NCBI GenBank assembly: GCA_002835675.1
Contig: PIZR01000001.1
Location: 204,658-268,657 of the forward strand
DNA length: 64,000 nucleotides
Origin: Bacillus sp. BA3
Lineage (GTDB): Bacteria; Bacillota; Bacilli; Bacillales; DSM-1321
Direction: 5' to 3'
Part shown: one piece after another, positions 17,353 through 26,060 of the stretch
How the letters are laid out: every line of letters starts with the position of its first letter
Numbering within the stretch: position 1 is the stretch's first letter
The notes under the pieces: model-generated
Database searches by the model: none
Seen by the model: the letters and a program-made list of their open reading frames with translations, nothing else
What the model was told of the DNA's origin: nothing
Translations under genes and position numbers: made by a program

Positions 17353-18717
17353 CTATATCGGCAATGCCCCGGTTAATGTATAAACAACTAGGTATATAAA
17401 TATGATGGGCCAAGCATAAATTACATACTTTATTTGAAAGTCTATAAAGTTTGTCTCCGTAGAATCAACTAACATATATAGAGCTGGAATAACTGGTGAA
17501 ATTAGACGGAATGCTTGTCCCACCATGGAAGCTACAGCTGCTTCGCTAGCAGAAATTCCATATTGGCCCATAACATCTGACATAACGCCGGCAATCCCAA
17601 AATAGAAAGCATCTTGCGGTAAAAATGTAATTGCAGGTGCTGCAATTAATGCGTAGATTGGTGCCATATTTGAGCCTAGTGATTCTGGGATCATAGCTGT
17701 AATAGATGTTGCTAAAGCGGTTGACATCCCGCTACCTGTTAAAACGCCAGAGAAAACCCCGGCAGCCAAAGTTGCCAAAGCTGGTGCTAAAGCATCTGCC
17801 GCTAAGTCATCAATTCGTTTATTAATAAGACTTGTAGACTTATAGTTTACCGTAAGGGCAATTGCTGCACCTATACCAAATAAAACACCGCCATGTGCAA
17901 CATCCATCACAAGCATAACTAAAATAGCTAGCGTTAAAATCAAATTAAAAGCATATAGTTTAGGTCGCTTTAATTCAGGATCTTTTAGACGAATAGCGTT
18001 TAACATACTTTCCAATTGCTCTGGAGAAATATCTTTAGCTGTCTTAGGATCAAAGTTTAAGCGTTTTCTTTCTTTTATTCCGATAAAATAAGCCATAAAA
18101 ATTGCAAATACTTCAGCAACTAGCATTCCTGGCAATAAATCTTTAAACAATTCGCTAATACTTACACCCATTGCTGTGCTTGCAGCAATTGTTGGGCCTC
18201 CCCATGGTAACTGATTAAAAATTCCAATAGGGGTAACGATAATTACTGCTAAATAAATTAGCTTAATATTCATTTGTTTATAAAGTTGAAGGAAAGCAGC
18301 AACACAAATGATAATAGTTGTAGTAGTATCACCATTCATAGTGACTACTGTCGCAGTTAAAACGGTTGCCATTGTAACTTTCAATGGGTCCCCTTTTGCT
18401 TTTTTTATAAAGAATTCACATAAAGGGTCAAACAAACCGACATTAAGCATTAAACCAAAATACAACACCGCAAATAAGATAACGATAGCAGGTGAAATAA
18501 CCCCAGTAGAAACCTTTCCTGTTTCTTCATCTACACTAAATAAAATACCTTCTTTAATCCATTCAAACAGATCCAAAAAGGAAGCGCCCGTTACAAAGGT
18601 TGCAATTGTTCCAAAGACAAATGGAATAATTGTTAATGCCCCGAAAACAGATAATTTATTTTTTGAGAGAAGTACAATGAATACAATGATCATTAATAAT
18701 GCTAGGAATGTTAACAT
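17353..18717 (-). CDS. CitMHS-family organic acid:cation symporter
   Basis: The 454-residue protein has about 12 membrane helices with the CitMHS features TMNGDTTTTIIICVAAF (around residue 130) and the second-half LTGSGMSTALATSI with FLPQDAFYFGIAGV. Family members such as CitM and CitH of B. subtilis take up metal-citrate complexes. This gene diverges from L-tartrate dehydratase genes and shares an operator with them, so tartrate or another C4/C6 acid is as likely a substrate as citrate. The start at 18717 follows GGGAGCTGG. Its leader RNA would be about 400 bases if the promoter at 19148-19177 is used. Confidence 0.85.
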   Translation of the reverse strand: MLTFLALLMIIVFIVLLSKNKLSVFGALTIIPFVFGTIATFVTGASFLDLFEWIKEGILFSVDEETGKVSTGVISPAIVILFAVLYFGLMLNVGLFDPLCEFFIKKAKGDPLKVTMATVLTATVVTMNGDTTTTIIICVAAFLQLYKQMNIKLIYLAVIIVTPIGIFNQLPWGGPTIAASTAMGVSISELFKDLLPGMLVAEVFAIFMAYFIGIKERKRLNFDPKTAKDISPEQLESMLNAIRLKDPELKRPKLYAFNLILTLAILVMLVMDVAHGGVLFGIGAAIALTVNYKSTSLINKRIDDLAADALAPALATLAAGVFSGVLTGSGMSTALATSITAMIPESLGSNMAPIYALIAAPAITFLPQDAFYFGIAGVMSDVMGQYGISASEAAVASMVGQAFRLISPVIPALYMLVDSTETNFIDFQIKYVIYAWPIIFIYLVVYTLTGALPI

Positions 18718-19147
18718 ACAAACCAGCTCCCGTATAAAGTATGAACCTAAGTTTTTTGTAATTTTAAATAGTTAAGTATATGACTACGAATTTAAGCTTT
18801 GAATATATTTATCTTTTATCCAGAACCTTATCAGAAGGGCCTTTAAATGAGGTTCTAGGTTCTTTTTCATTTATTTGATGAAACTAACTCGCTAGCAATG
18901 GAAGCGTATACAAAAATGTTCATCACTTATGATAATACGAAAAAACAAATCGTGGATGTAGGAGAATACATTGGTAGGGCAATGTTATTAAACGTTCTCT
19001 TTTTTTACGTACACCCCCATTTCTTTAATCTTTGAGTGACAGGACTTTTTTTCTGAAATCTAAGTTCTCCAGATTAAGAATGATTACAAATGGAAATTTT
19101 GCTCGAAAGCGCAACCAATAATATCACTCCTTGTATTTCTAAATTTG

Positions 19148-19177
19148 ATTGTATGTTAATGTATACGTTAATGTCAA
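19148..19177 (-). promoter_or_regulatory. Promoter with embedded operator for the CitMHS gene
   Basis: On the minus strand TTGACA (19172-19177), an 18-base spacer and TACAAT (19148-19153) form a near-consensus SigA promoter. The spacer is occupied by TTAATGTATACGTTAA (19156-19171, plus-strand reading), a GTATAC-centred inverted repeat of the kind bound by GntR-FCD (FadR/VanR-type) repressors. Confidence 0.7.
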
Positions 19178-19303
19178 CTTAATTTTTAGAATATTCAACC
19201 TTTTTAATATGAGATTTATAAAATAATGTAGAAAATACATTATGTAGTGAAGGAGTTACGTTTTTGCCTAGAAATTAATTTTAATAATATGAAATAAAAC
19301 CAT

Positions 19304-19331
19304 TGACTTTAATGTATACGTTATTTAATAA
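19304..19331 (+). promoter_or_regulatory. Promoter with embedded operator for the dehydratase genes
   Basis: TTGACT (19304-19309) and TAATAA (19326-19331) are separated by 16 bases. The spacer is filled by TTAATGTATACGTTATT (19309-19325), the same 14-base core TTAATGTATACGTT as in the divergent promoter. Binding there would block RNA polymerase directly. Confidence 0.65.
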
Positions 19332-19402
19332 TTAACTCATAAGATATTTACATTACTCTGGTTCACATGAAAGAGATGTGAATAGTGGTAGGAGAGCTAG
19401 CA

Positions 19403-19450
19403 ATGAAGGAACAACCTTTTTTCGCATCTATCCCTGATGAAGAAATTTGA
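19403..19450 (+). CDS. 15-codon leader peptide or remnant upstream of the dehydratase
   Basis: An ATG at 19403, six bases after GGAGAG, encodes a 15-residue peptide ending at TGA 19448-19450. It lies within the leader expected from the promoter at 19304. It could be a regulatory leader peptide or the first codons of a decayed gene whose fragments continue to 19650. No similarity is recognised. Confidence 0.3.
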   Translation: MKEQPFFASIPDEEI

Positions 19451-19650
19451 TTCCTCCCTTTGAGGTTGTGGGTATATCGAAAATGGGCATATGGTGGATG
19501 GTAAGGGATTTAGAAAAGCTTTACTTAGCAATTGATATAGCTGGAGCCGGAGTTTTGTGTCAGAATATTCTTACATTGAGCTTTGAAGACAGTTATCGAT
19601 TTTCTTCTCTTTCTACACAAAATATTAAAGATAAAAAAAGGAGAGTTATT

Positions 19651-20562
19651 ATGAGTGTTATTATGGAAAAGTTACAGCAAAAAGATAAGATGACTGATTT
19701 GATGGCGAGGTTTGTCTCCCTTGTCAGCTACAAACTTCCCGATGATGTGGAAAATAAACTGAAAGAACTAAGTGAAGAGGAAGATAATAAGCTTGCAAAA
19801 ATCATTTACAAAACCATGTTTGATAATCAAAAGCTGGCTTATGAGTTAAAGAGACCTTCATGTCAGGATACAGGTGTTCTCCAGTTTTTTGTTAAGTGCG
19901 GACAGAACTTCCCCCTGATTGGACAGTTAGATAGTATTCTGAGGGATAGTGTGTATAAGTCAACTCAAGAAACTCCATTGCGACACAATTCTGTAGAAAC
20001 ATTTGATGAGTACAATACAGGAAAGAACATCGGTGACGGTTCACCAAGCATCTTCTGGGAAATTGCAGAAGACAGTGATAAAGTGGAAATCTATACTTAT
20101 ATGGCAGGAGGAGGTTGTACCCTTCCTGGAGTGGCGACGGTTTTAATGCCGGGTGAAGGCTATGAAGGCGTGGTAAAGTTTGTTCTCGATCGGATGACTA
20201 GTTATGGAATTAATGCCTGTCCTCCACTTCTTGTTGGTGTAGGCGTCGGTACTTCTGTAGAAACAGCAGCTATGAACTCTAAAAAAGCTCTTATGAGACC
20301 TGTTGGAAGTCGTAATGAAAATGAAAATGCTGCTAAGATGGAAAAGCTTCTTGAAGATGGAATTAACGCTATTGGCCTTGGACCTCAGGGGCTTAAGGGA
20401 TCTAAATCTGTCATGGGTGTAAATGTTGTGAATACGGCAAGGCATCCTTCTACTATTGGTGTGGCAATTAATACAGGGTGCTGGTCCCATAGAAGAGGAA
20501 AGATCACCTTTGACAGTAATTTGAACTATGAAATTAGTACTCACGAGGGGGTAACACTATGA
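19651..20562 (+). CDS. L(+)-tartrate dehydratase / class I fumarase alpha subunit
   Basis: The 303-residue protein is the [4Fe-4S]-binding alpha subunit of a two-subunit hydro-lyase that converts L-tartrate to oxaloacetate, or fumarate to malate. Cysteines that fit the cluster ligands stand at 71 (SCQDTG), 190 (INACPP) and 277 (NTGCWS); the length and these positions agree with E. coli TtdA as I remember it. The central [13 protein letters not shown] motif is present. The start at 19651 follows GGAGAG; the longer upstream frame is not family-like. The stop overlaps the beta-subunit start by ATGA. Tartrate versus fumarate preference cannot be told from sequence alone. Confidence 0.88.
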   Translation: MSVIMEKLQQKDKMTDLMARFVSLVSYKLPDDVENKLKELSEEEDNKLAKIIYKTMFDNQKLAYELKRPSCQDTGVLQFFVKCGQNFPLIGQLDSILRDSVYKSTQETPLRHNSVETFDEYNTGKNIGDGSPSIFWEIAEDSDKVEIYTYMAGGGCTLPGVATVLMPGEGYEGVVKFVLDRMTSYGINACPPLLVGVGVGTSVETAAMNSKKALMRPVGSRNENENAAKMEKLLEDGINAIGLGPQGLKGSKSVMGVNVVNTARHPSTIGVAINTGCWSHRRGKITFDSNLNYEISTHEGVTL

Positions 20563-21170
20563 GTAAAAAAGTATTAACCACACCTATAAAAGATGAGGAT
20601 CTTAAGGACATAAGAATTGGAGACATTATCTACCTATCAGGTACACTGGTTACTTGCAGAGATGTTGCCCACAGGAGACTTATAGAAGAGAAGATCCCTT
20701 TACCTGTAGATCTTAAGGGCAAAGCCATATTTCATGCAGGTCCCATTGTTAGAGACCTTGGAAAGGAACAGTACGAAATTGTTTCTATTGGTCCAACAAC
20801 GAGTATGAGAATGGAAAAATTCGAAAAGGAATTTATCGAAGAAACAGGTGTTAAACTTATTGTTGGAAAAGGTGGAATGGGGAAGAATACTGAAGAAGGA
20901 TGCAAGAATCATAAAGCGCTGCATCTCGTCTATCCAGCCGGAAATGCAGTTTATGCGGCAACAAAGGTCGAACAGATCAGAGAAGTACACTGGAAAGACC
21001 TTGGGATGCCAGAATCTCTTTGGGTATGTGAAGTGAATGAGTTCGGTCCTCTTATCGTTTCCATTGATACAGAAGGAAATAACATCTTTGAAGAAAATAA
21101 GGTGGAGTTCAATAAAAAGAAGGAAGAACAATATGAGTTAATCAGTAAACAAGTAAGATTCATCAAGTAA
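20559..21170 (+). CDS. L(+)-tartrate dehydratase / class I fumarase beta subunit
   Basis: The 203-residue protein is the swivelling catalytic beta subunit of the class I hydro-lyase. Family features are [16 protein letters not shown] near the N-terminus, FHAGPIVRD in the substrate-binding part and the motif [11 protein letters not shown], with VGKGGMG following. The length is that of TtdB (about 200 residues). Translation is coupled by the ATGA overlap with the alpha subunit, and a terminator follows. Confidence 0.88.
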   Translation: MSKKVLTTPIKDEDLKDIRIGDIIYLSGTLVTCRDVAHRRLIEEKIPLPVDLKGKAIFHAGPIVRDLGKEQYEIVSIGPTTSMRMEKFEKEFIEETGVKLIVGKGGMGKNTEEGCKNHKALHLVYPAGNAVYAATKVEQIREVHWKDLGMPESLWVCEVNEFGPLIVSIDTEGNNIFEENKVEFNKKKEEQYELISKQVRFIK

Positions 21171-21205
21171 GTTATGGAGTAAGATTCTATCATTATTAAT
21201 AAATT

Positions 21206-21248
21206 AAGGCTGTAGAGATTTCACAGAAATCAACTACAGCCTTTTTTA
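21206..21248 (+). terminator. Terminator of the dehydratase operon
   Basis: AAGGCTGTAG (21206-21215) pairs perfectly with 21234-21243, followed by a T-run. Confidence 0.9.
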
Positions 21249-21336
21249 ATATTACGGAATTTCCATAATGGGTTAGTTTATGATGATAAACCAAATATCA
21301 AAACTGATTTATCAATATTAAGTACGACTGTCTAAA

Positions 21337-22158
21337 TCATGGAAAAGTCTCGTTATTTCCCGTTTCTTCCGGTAATGGAGGCATAGATTGAAGAGCATCT
21401 AGAATTTCGTTGCGCGCTCTATAGCGATGAGATTGCAACATAGTTCTTACAGCTTCAGGCTCGCCTGCTCGCATGACTGCTAAAATCGCCTTATGTTCAG
21501 TCACTGATCGTGTTGGCTTTGGTCGAAGCCCAATTGTGTATAAGCGTGCGCGATAGAGTTGGTCAGACTGACTATCAACAATCCCTCTAAGGCGTGGGTT
21601 TTGAGCTAGATCAACAATATAATTATGAAATTGATCATCGAGTTCTGTCCATGCAAGTAGATCGTTTAGTTCTAGTGCCTTTTCTTGTTCTTCAATCAGA
21701 TGTTCAAGTTGGTTTAACTCTTGGTGAGTAGCACGACCGGTAGCGAGTCTGCCAGCAACACCATCGAGCGCTTCCACCACTTCATAAATCTGTTGAAGAT
21801 CATCTGCTACAAGTGGTGCAACAATAAAACCACGACGCGGTATGAGCCGTACCCAGCCTTCCGTTTCCAAACGGACAAGTGATTCACGTACAGGTGTCCT
21901 GCTCATGCCCAGGATTTCTGCCATTTCCCTCTCTAGTACAGTCTGTCCAGGCGGCAATTGAAGGTGGCGAATCGCATGTCGAACAGCTAGATAAGCACGT
22001 TGTGGCAATCGTGACTCTCCATTTAAATCTAAATTAGATAAAAATGAACGAACAGCTAGAGAAAGGTCAGACTGATCTAGTCTTTTAACATTAGAATCAG
22101 GTGTTTGAGGTGTTTTTTGATTATTCATTTCCTTATCACTCATCCCGACAAATTTCAA
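21337..22158 (-). CDS. GntR-family regulator with FCD domain
   Basis: The product (up to 273 residues) has a winged helix at about residues 60-125 (YLAVRHAIRHLQLPPGQ...LEREMAEILGMSRTPVRESLVRLETEGWV) and a C-terminal all-helical FCD ligand domain with metal-binding-type residues (DDQFHNYIVDLAQNP, EHKAILAVMRAGEPEA). FCD regulators usually respond to organic acids. It is convergent with the dehydratase genes and is the probable repressor acting on the GTATAC operators at 19156 and 19309. The exact start is uncertain: ATGs at 22158, 22143 and 22128 are possible. Inverted AGGTTATG/CATAACC words at 22172-22200 lie in its own promoter region. Confidence 0.85.
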   Translation of the reverse strand: MKFVGMSDKEMNNQKTPQTPDSNVKRLDQSDLSLAVRSFLSNLDLNGESRLPQRAYLAVRHAIRHLQLPPGQTVLEREMAEILGMSRTPVRESLVRLETEGWVRLIPRRGFIVAPLVADDLQQIYEVVEALDGVAGRLATGRATHQELNQLEHLIEEQEKALELNDLLAWTELDDQFHNYIVDLAQNPRLRGIVDSQSDQLYRARLYTIGLRPKPTRSVTEHKAILAVMRAGEPEAVRTMLQSHRYRARNEILDALQSMPPLPEETGNNETFP

Positions 22159-22378
22159 ATTTTATGTAATACATAACCAAATAATGTTGAGTAGGTTATG
22201 ATTAACAAGGTTATATTATGACTTTACAAGTAAATCATAACAGAAAAACAATCACTCTCTCAATTGGTAAAATTGAAAAACAGATAATCTTGGTAAAGGT
22301 CATAAGTGATGATTATCTTATTATTCACAAAAAAGCACTCTATATCCAGAGGATTTGAGGGGGCTTTCGTTAAACAAC

Positions 22379-22404
22379 GGGGTTGCTGCGGCAGCCCCTT
22401 TTCT
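22379..22404. terminator. GC-rich terminator-like hairpin
   Basis: GGGGTTGC (22379-22386) pairs with GCAGCCCC (22391-22398) and is followed by TTTTCTT. No gene clearly ends just before it on the plus strand, so it may mark a lost gene. Confidence 0.5.
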
Positions 22405-22800
22405 TAATCGACACATAGTTTATATAAATTGTTCATCAAACATATACTAAGAGAGATACTAAAAAGTGAAAGAACGAGATATTAGGTCTTAACAGGATGG
22501 TCCGATCGATTGAACCAGTTATGTGGCTTGGGTGAATCTTGGATTCAGCGCTGGAAAAATCAGTCTGCGAATGCCCCTACGTTAAAAAATCCTGGAATGG
22601 AGATTGAGCTCTTTATTTAATACACTCGTAAGCCAAGTTTCATTAAATATTACACTTGCCCATCCTTAGCTGGATAGGCTTTTCAAATTTCTTTATACAC
22701 CATGATAAAATCAAAATCATGATTTGTGAGTAGAGGTAATCTATAATATGGAAAAAACCTACTTTTTAAAATCGTTAGAAAACCAATCGGAGTTTGTTTG

Positions 22801-22881
22801 AAATTCAAAAATGAATTATGGGCATTTCGATGAATCCTCTACAGAAAGGCATTATTAGTGTATAAAATTCATAAATGAATT
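22801..22881. promoter_or_regulatory. Two related inverted repeats, candidate operator
   Basis: AAATTCAAAAATGAATT at 22801-22817 and AAATTCATAAATGAATT at 22865-22881 differ by one base and are 64 bases apart. Each is an AATTCA/TGAATT palindrome. They lie 120-190 bases before the first gene of the acyl-CoA cluster. The arms share TTCAT/ATGAA with fatty-acid regulator sites but not their exact geometry. Confidence 0.35.
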
Positions 22882-23001
22882 GAGTTGTACGTAAAATCTT
22901 GCTGTTTTACTCCTTTATAGGACTTGGCATGCAAGTTGCATAATCATATAAGTATAAAATAAACATGCACGATATGAAATTCGTTTATGTGTGGAGGGAT
23001 A

Positions 23002-24603
23002 ATGGTGCGAAAAACGATAAATAAACCATGGGAGCAATGGTATGTTGAAAGTATGAAATCTATGAAGCTACCGGAAATATCCGTCTATTCACTGCTTGAT
23101 ATAACAGCAAGTAAGTTTCCACACCATACAGCCATCATTTATGAAGACCAGTCAATGGATTATAAGAATTTAAAATTGCAGGTAGACAAACTTGCTGGTA
23201 AATGGAGAGAAATGGGCTTTGTTAAAGGTGAACGAATTGGCCTGATGATGGCCAACCATCCTTATTTCATTATCAGTTATTACGCTGCCCAGGCACTAGG
23301 CCTGTTGGTTGTACAAATTAATCCCATGTATAAACCGCGGGAACTATTGCAAATTTTAATAGACTCAAATACAAAGAATATCGTATTTGACAATACGGCC
23401 GCAGTTACAATCGAAGAAACGAAAGCGATATTTGAATTTGATGTTTGCATTGATACGGAAAAAGATCAAAACGGCTCTTATTCCCTTCAAACGATGATTA
23501 AGACCGGTGACGCCATTAAGAAGCCCGTAATGATAAGCCCGCATGAAGATACTGCAGTCATCCAATATACTGGCGGCACCACTGGGAAAATGAAGGGTGT
23601 CATGCTCACTCACCATAATTTAACCTCCAATGTCGTGCAGAGCTTTGAAATGTATGGGGATTCCTTGAAACCTGGCGAAGAAATCGTTTTGGCAGCTACG
23701 CCCCTTTACCATGTTTATGCCATGACAAGTGCAATGAATCTAGGTATCTATATTGGAGCTGCCATCCTCTTATTTCCTAAATTCGAACTTGAAGAAGTAC
23801 TTGCAAAAATAAAAATGCATCGTCCGACATTCTTTCCAGGAGTTCCAAAAATGTATAATGCATTTGTCAATCATCCTGGAATTGAAAACTATGGACTGAA
23901 TTGTTTAAAAAGTTGTTCTTGTGGATCGGCGCCCCTGCCAGTTGAAGTAATTAAGCGATTCGAGGAGCTGACCGGTGCCAAAATCGGAGAGGGTTTCGGT
24001 TTGTCGGAGGCCTCACCATCCACTCATCGTAATCCGCCTTTCGGAAAAAGGAAAATAGGAAGCATTGGCATCCCTTTTCCAGGCACTGACTGTATGATCA
24101 TTGACGATGAAAATAATGAAGTGCCTAACACATGCGTTGGGGAGTTGCTCATAAAAGGTCCGCAAATCATGAAGGGTTATTGGAATAACGAAGCCGAAAC
24201 CAAAAAGGCCTTACAGAATGACTGGCTATATACTGGCGATCTTGCTGTGATGGATGACGAAGGTTATTTCTATATCGTCGGCAGGAAAAAAGAAATGATC
24301 ATCGTCGGCGGATTCAATATTTACCCGCAGGAGGTAGAAGGGGTTCTGTATGAACATCCAGCAGTTAAAGAGGCAGCTGTGGTGGGCATCCCCCATAAAG
24401 AAAAAGGCGAAATAGTAAAAGCATTCATCGTCCCTAAAGAAAGCGCTTCCGTGGATATTGAAGAAATAGAAGGATATTGTTATTCCCAATTGACGCCTTA
24501 TAAGGTACCAAAAGTATTTGAATTGAGACAAGAACTTCCGCGAAATACAGTGGGAAAACTTTTAAAAAGATTGTTAGTTAAAGAGGAATTAGAAAAGGAT
24601 TGA
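23002..24603 (+). CDS. Acyl-CoA synthetase (AMP-forming ligase), first copy
   Basis: The 533-residue protein is an ANL-superfamily ligase that activates a fatty or aromatic acid to its CoA thioester. The P-loop-like motif YTGGTTGKMKGVMLTH is near residue 190, the A5-type motif GEGFGLSEASP near 335 and the hinge/A8 region YTGDLAVMDDEGYFYIVGRKKEMI near 410-430, with the catalytic lysine in RNTVGKLLKR close to the C-terminus. GGAGGG at 22993-22998 allows ATG 23002 or GTG 23005. It heads a seven-gene cluster and is about half identical by eye to the ligase at 30337. Confidence 0.88.
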   Translation: MVRKTINKPWEQWYVESMKSMKLPEISVYSLLDITASKFPHHTAIIYEDQSMDYKNLKLQVDKLAGKWREMGFVKGERIGLMMANHPYFIISYYAAQALGLLVVQINPMYKPRELLQILIDSNTKNIVFDNTAAVTIEETKAIFEFDVCIDTEKDQNGSYSLQTMIKTGDAIKKPVMISPHEDTAVIQYTGGTTGKMKGVMLTHHNLTSNVVQSFEMYGDSLKPGEEIVLAATPLYHVYAMTSAMNLGIYIGAAILLFPKFELEEVLAKIKMHRPTFFPGVPKMYNAFVNHPGIENYGLNCLKSCSCGSAPLPVEVIKRFEELTGAKIGEGFGLSEASPSTHRNPPFGKRKIGSIGIPFPGTDCMIIDDENNEVPNTCVGELLIKGPQIMKGYWNNEAETKKALQNDWLYTGDLAVMDDEGYFYIVGRKKEMIIVGGFNIYPQEVEGVLYEHPAVKEAAVVGIPHKEKGEIVKAFIVPKESASVDIEEIEGYCYSQLTPYKVPKVFELRQELPRNTVGKLLKRLLVKEELEKD

Positions 24604-24696
24604 AAGAGGGGGAATGTGGTTCCAACATATAAGTTGAAGCTTACGTTGGAAGGCATGCCAGATTGTGAACAAAAATAATGAAGAGGAGGGATTCAT

Positions 24697-25965
24697 ATGC
24701 GTTGGGTTGTTCTCATTCTATTATTCTTTGGAGCCGTCATCAATTTTGCAGATAAATCGATCGTAGGTCTCGCAGCTGTTCCCATCATGAAGGAATTCGA
24801 TCTTACCTATGCGGAGTGGGGTCTTGTTGGAAGCAGTTATTATTGGCTCTACCCAGTAACAGGGATTTTTGGGGCAGCATGGGCCGATCGGCTGGGGGCT
24901 AAAAAGGTACTGGGATTCATCATGCTGACATGGACCGTTTTGCAATTCGGGGTCTTAGCCATCACTGCTCTTCCATTATTAATTCTATACAGGATTTTGC
25001 TGGGAGCATTCGAAGGGCCTTATAGCCCGATTGCTTACAGTCATGCCGATAAGTGGTTTCCGCCGAAACTGAAAGGCTTTGCCAATTCGGTGGTGGTTGG
25101 CGGAGGGACCGTTGGTGCGATGATCGTGGCACCGATCCTCGTTTCCTTAATTACGATATTCGGCTGGAAGGTTGCCTTTGCAGCACTTGGTGCAGCAAGC
25201 CTTGTTTGGTTCTTCCTCTTTCAATTTTTAACAAAAGAAAATCCAGTTGAAGTATATGAAAACGTACAAAAGAAAAAGAAACAAAAACTTGAAAAAATAA
25301 AAGTGAAAGACTTTTTGCTGCTACTGGCCTCACCTACTGCTTTGTTTACTACACTAGCTTATTTTTCAACATATATTTTAGTTGTTTGGTTTTCAGTTTG
25401 GCTCCCGATTTATTTAGTGGAAGCCGTAAAAATGACTCCAGGTCAAATGGGAACAAGTGTTGCGATAATCGGAATCGTTTCCGTATGTATTTATATGGGT
25501 GTTTCGATGGCGTCCGATCATTTATTCAAGAAGAATCAGAATTGGCGATCATCAAGGGTATTCGTCGTCGCGGGCGCCATGATTCTTGGTGCATTGTTCT
25601 TTTCCTCAATCATGGTATTTCAAAATCCAATCTGGGTGATAGTCGCCATGTGTTTAGCAAAGGGCCTTACATATGCCATTTTACCGATCGGACCAACGAT
25701 CATGATCAATGAAATGCAGGAGCGGGGGGGATTGATGACAAGCATCTTAACATCATCAGGAAATCTAGCGGGAATTGTTGCACCTCTATTAACTGGCTAT
25801 ATCATAAGTCTAGCTGGAGGAAATCAACTATTGGGTTATAATCTATCGATATTGTTCATGGCCATCCTTGTCCTGGCTTTTGGCATCCTGTTTGCCATAT
25901 TCGTTAAACCGGCCGGGAAACTTAAAAATAAAAGTTCTGATAATTTTGACCTTAAGTCCTCATAA
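24697..25965 (+). CDS. MFS transporter, organic-acid type
   Basis: The 422-residue protein has 12 predicted membrane helices with the MFS loop motif WADRLGAKKVLG between helices 2 and 3, and the helix-1 sequence NFADKSIVGLA typical of the anion:cation symporter group. AGAGGAGGG precedes the ATG. Its place behind the acyl-CoA ligase suggests import of the acid that the cluster degrades. The substrate is unknown; a related but separate carrier is encoded at 41847. Confidence 0.85.
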   Translation: MRWVVLILLFFGAVINFADKSIVGLAAVPIMKEFDLTYAEWGLVGSSYYWLYPVTGIFGAAWADRLGAKKVLGFIMLTWTVLQFGVLAITALPLLILYRILLGAFEGPYSPIAYSHADKWFPPKLKGFANSVVVGGGTVGAMIVAPILVSLITIFGWKVAFAALGAASLVWFFLFQFLTKENPVEVYENVQKKKKQKLEKIKVKDFLLLLASPTALFTTLAYFSTYILVVWFSVWLPIYLVEAVKMTPGQMGTSVAIIGIVSVCIYMGVSMASDHLFKKNQNWRSSRVFVVAGAMILGALFFSSIMVFQNPIWVIVAMCLAKGLTYAILPIGPTIMINEMQERGGLMTSILTSSGNLAGIVAPLLTGYIISLAGGNQLLGYNLSILFMAILVLAFGILFAIFVKPAGKLKNKSSDNFDLKSS

Positions 25966-26060
25966 GCAGGGTCGAACCTGCTTACATTCAATGAAACTAG
26001 TGAAGAGAAGGAATGCCTTCAAATAATGGAGTGAATAAAAGGAAAAGGAGCGGATGGGAC

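Larger units (their letters stand above)
18718..19650. other. Divergent control region of the carrier and dehydratase genes
   Basis: This 930-base gap holds two promoters with a shared operator word (19148-19177 minus, 19304-19331 plus), long leader regions on both sides, and on the plus strand two protein-like fragments without proper starts: a 40-codon stretch about 18883-19035 (containing EAYTKMFITYDN) and a fragment at 19447-19650. A hairpin of AGAACCT arms lies at about 18821-18861. I recognise no complete gene. Confidence 0.5.
22159..22986. other. Intergenic region before the acyl-CoA cluster
   Basis: It holds a GC-rich hairpin (22379-22402) and two related inverted repeats (22801-22817 and 22865-22881). 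A short protein-like stretch at about 22490-22620 (containing WIQRWKNQSAN) has no start and is probably a remnant. No complete gene is seen. Confidence 0.45.

Noticed and set aside
20143..21193. Minus-strand frames opposite the dehydratase genes
   Set aside because: They are shadows of strongly family-conserved plus-strand genes.
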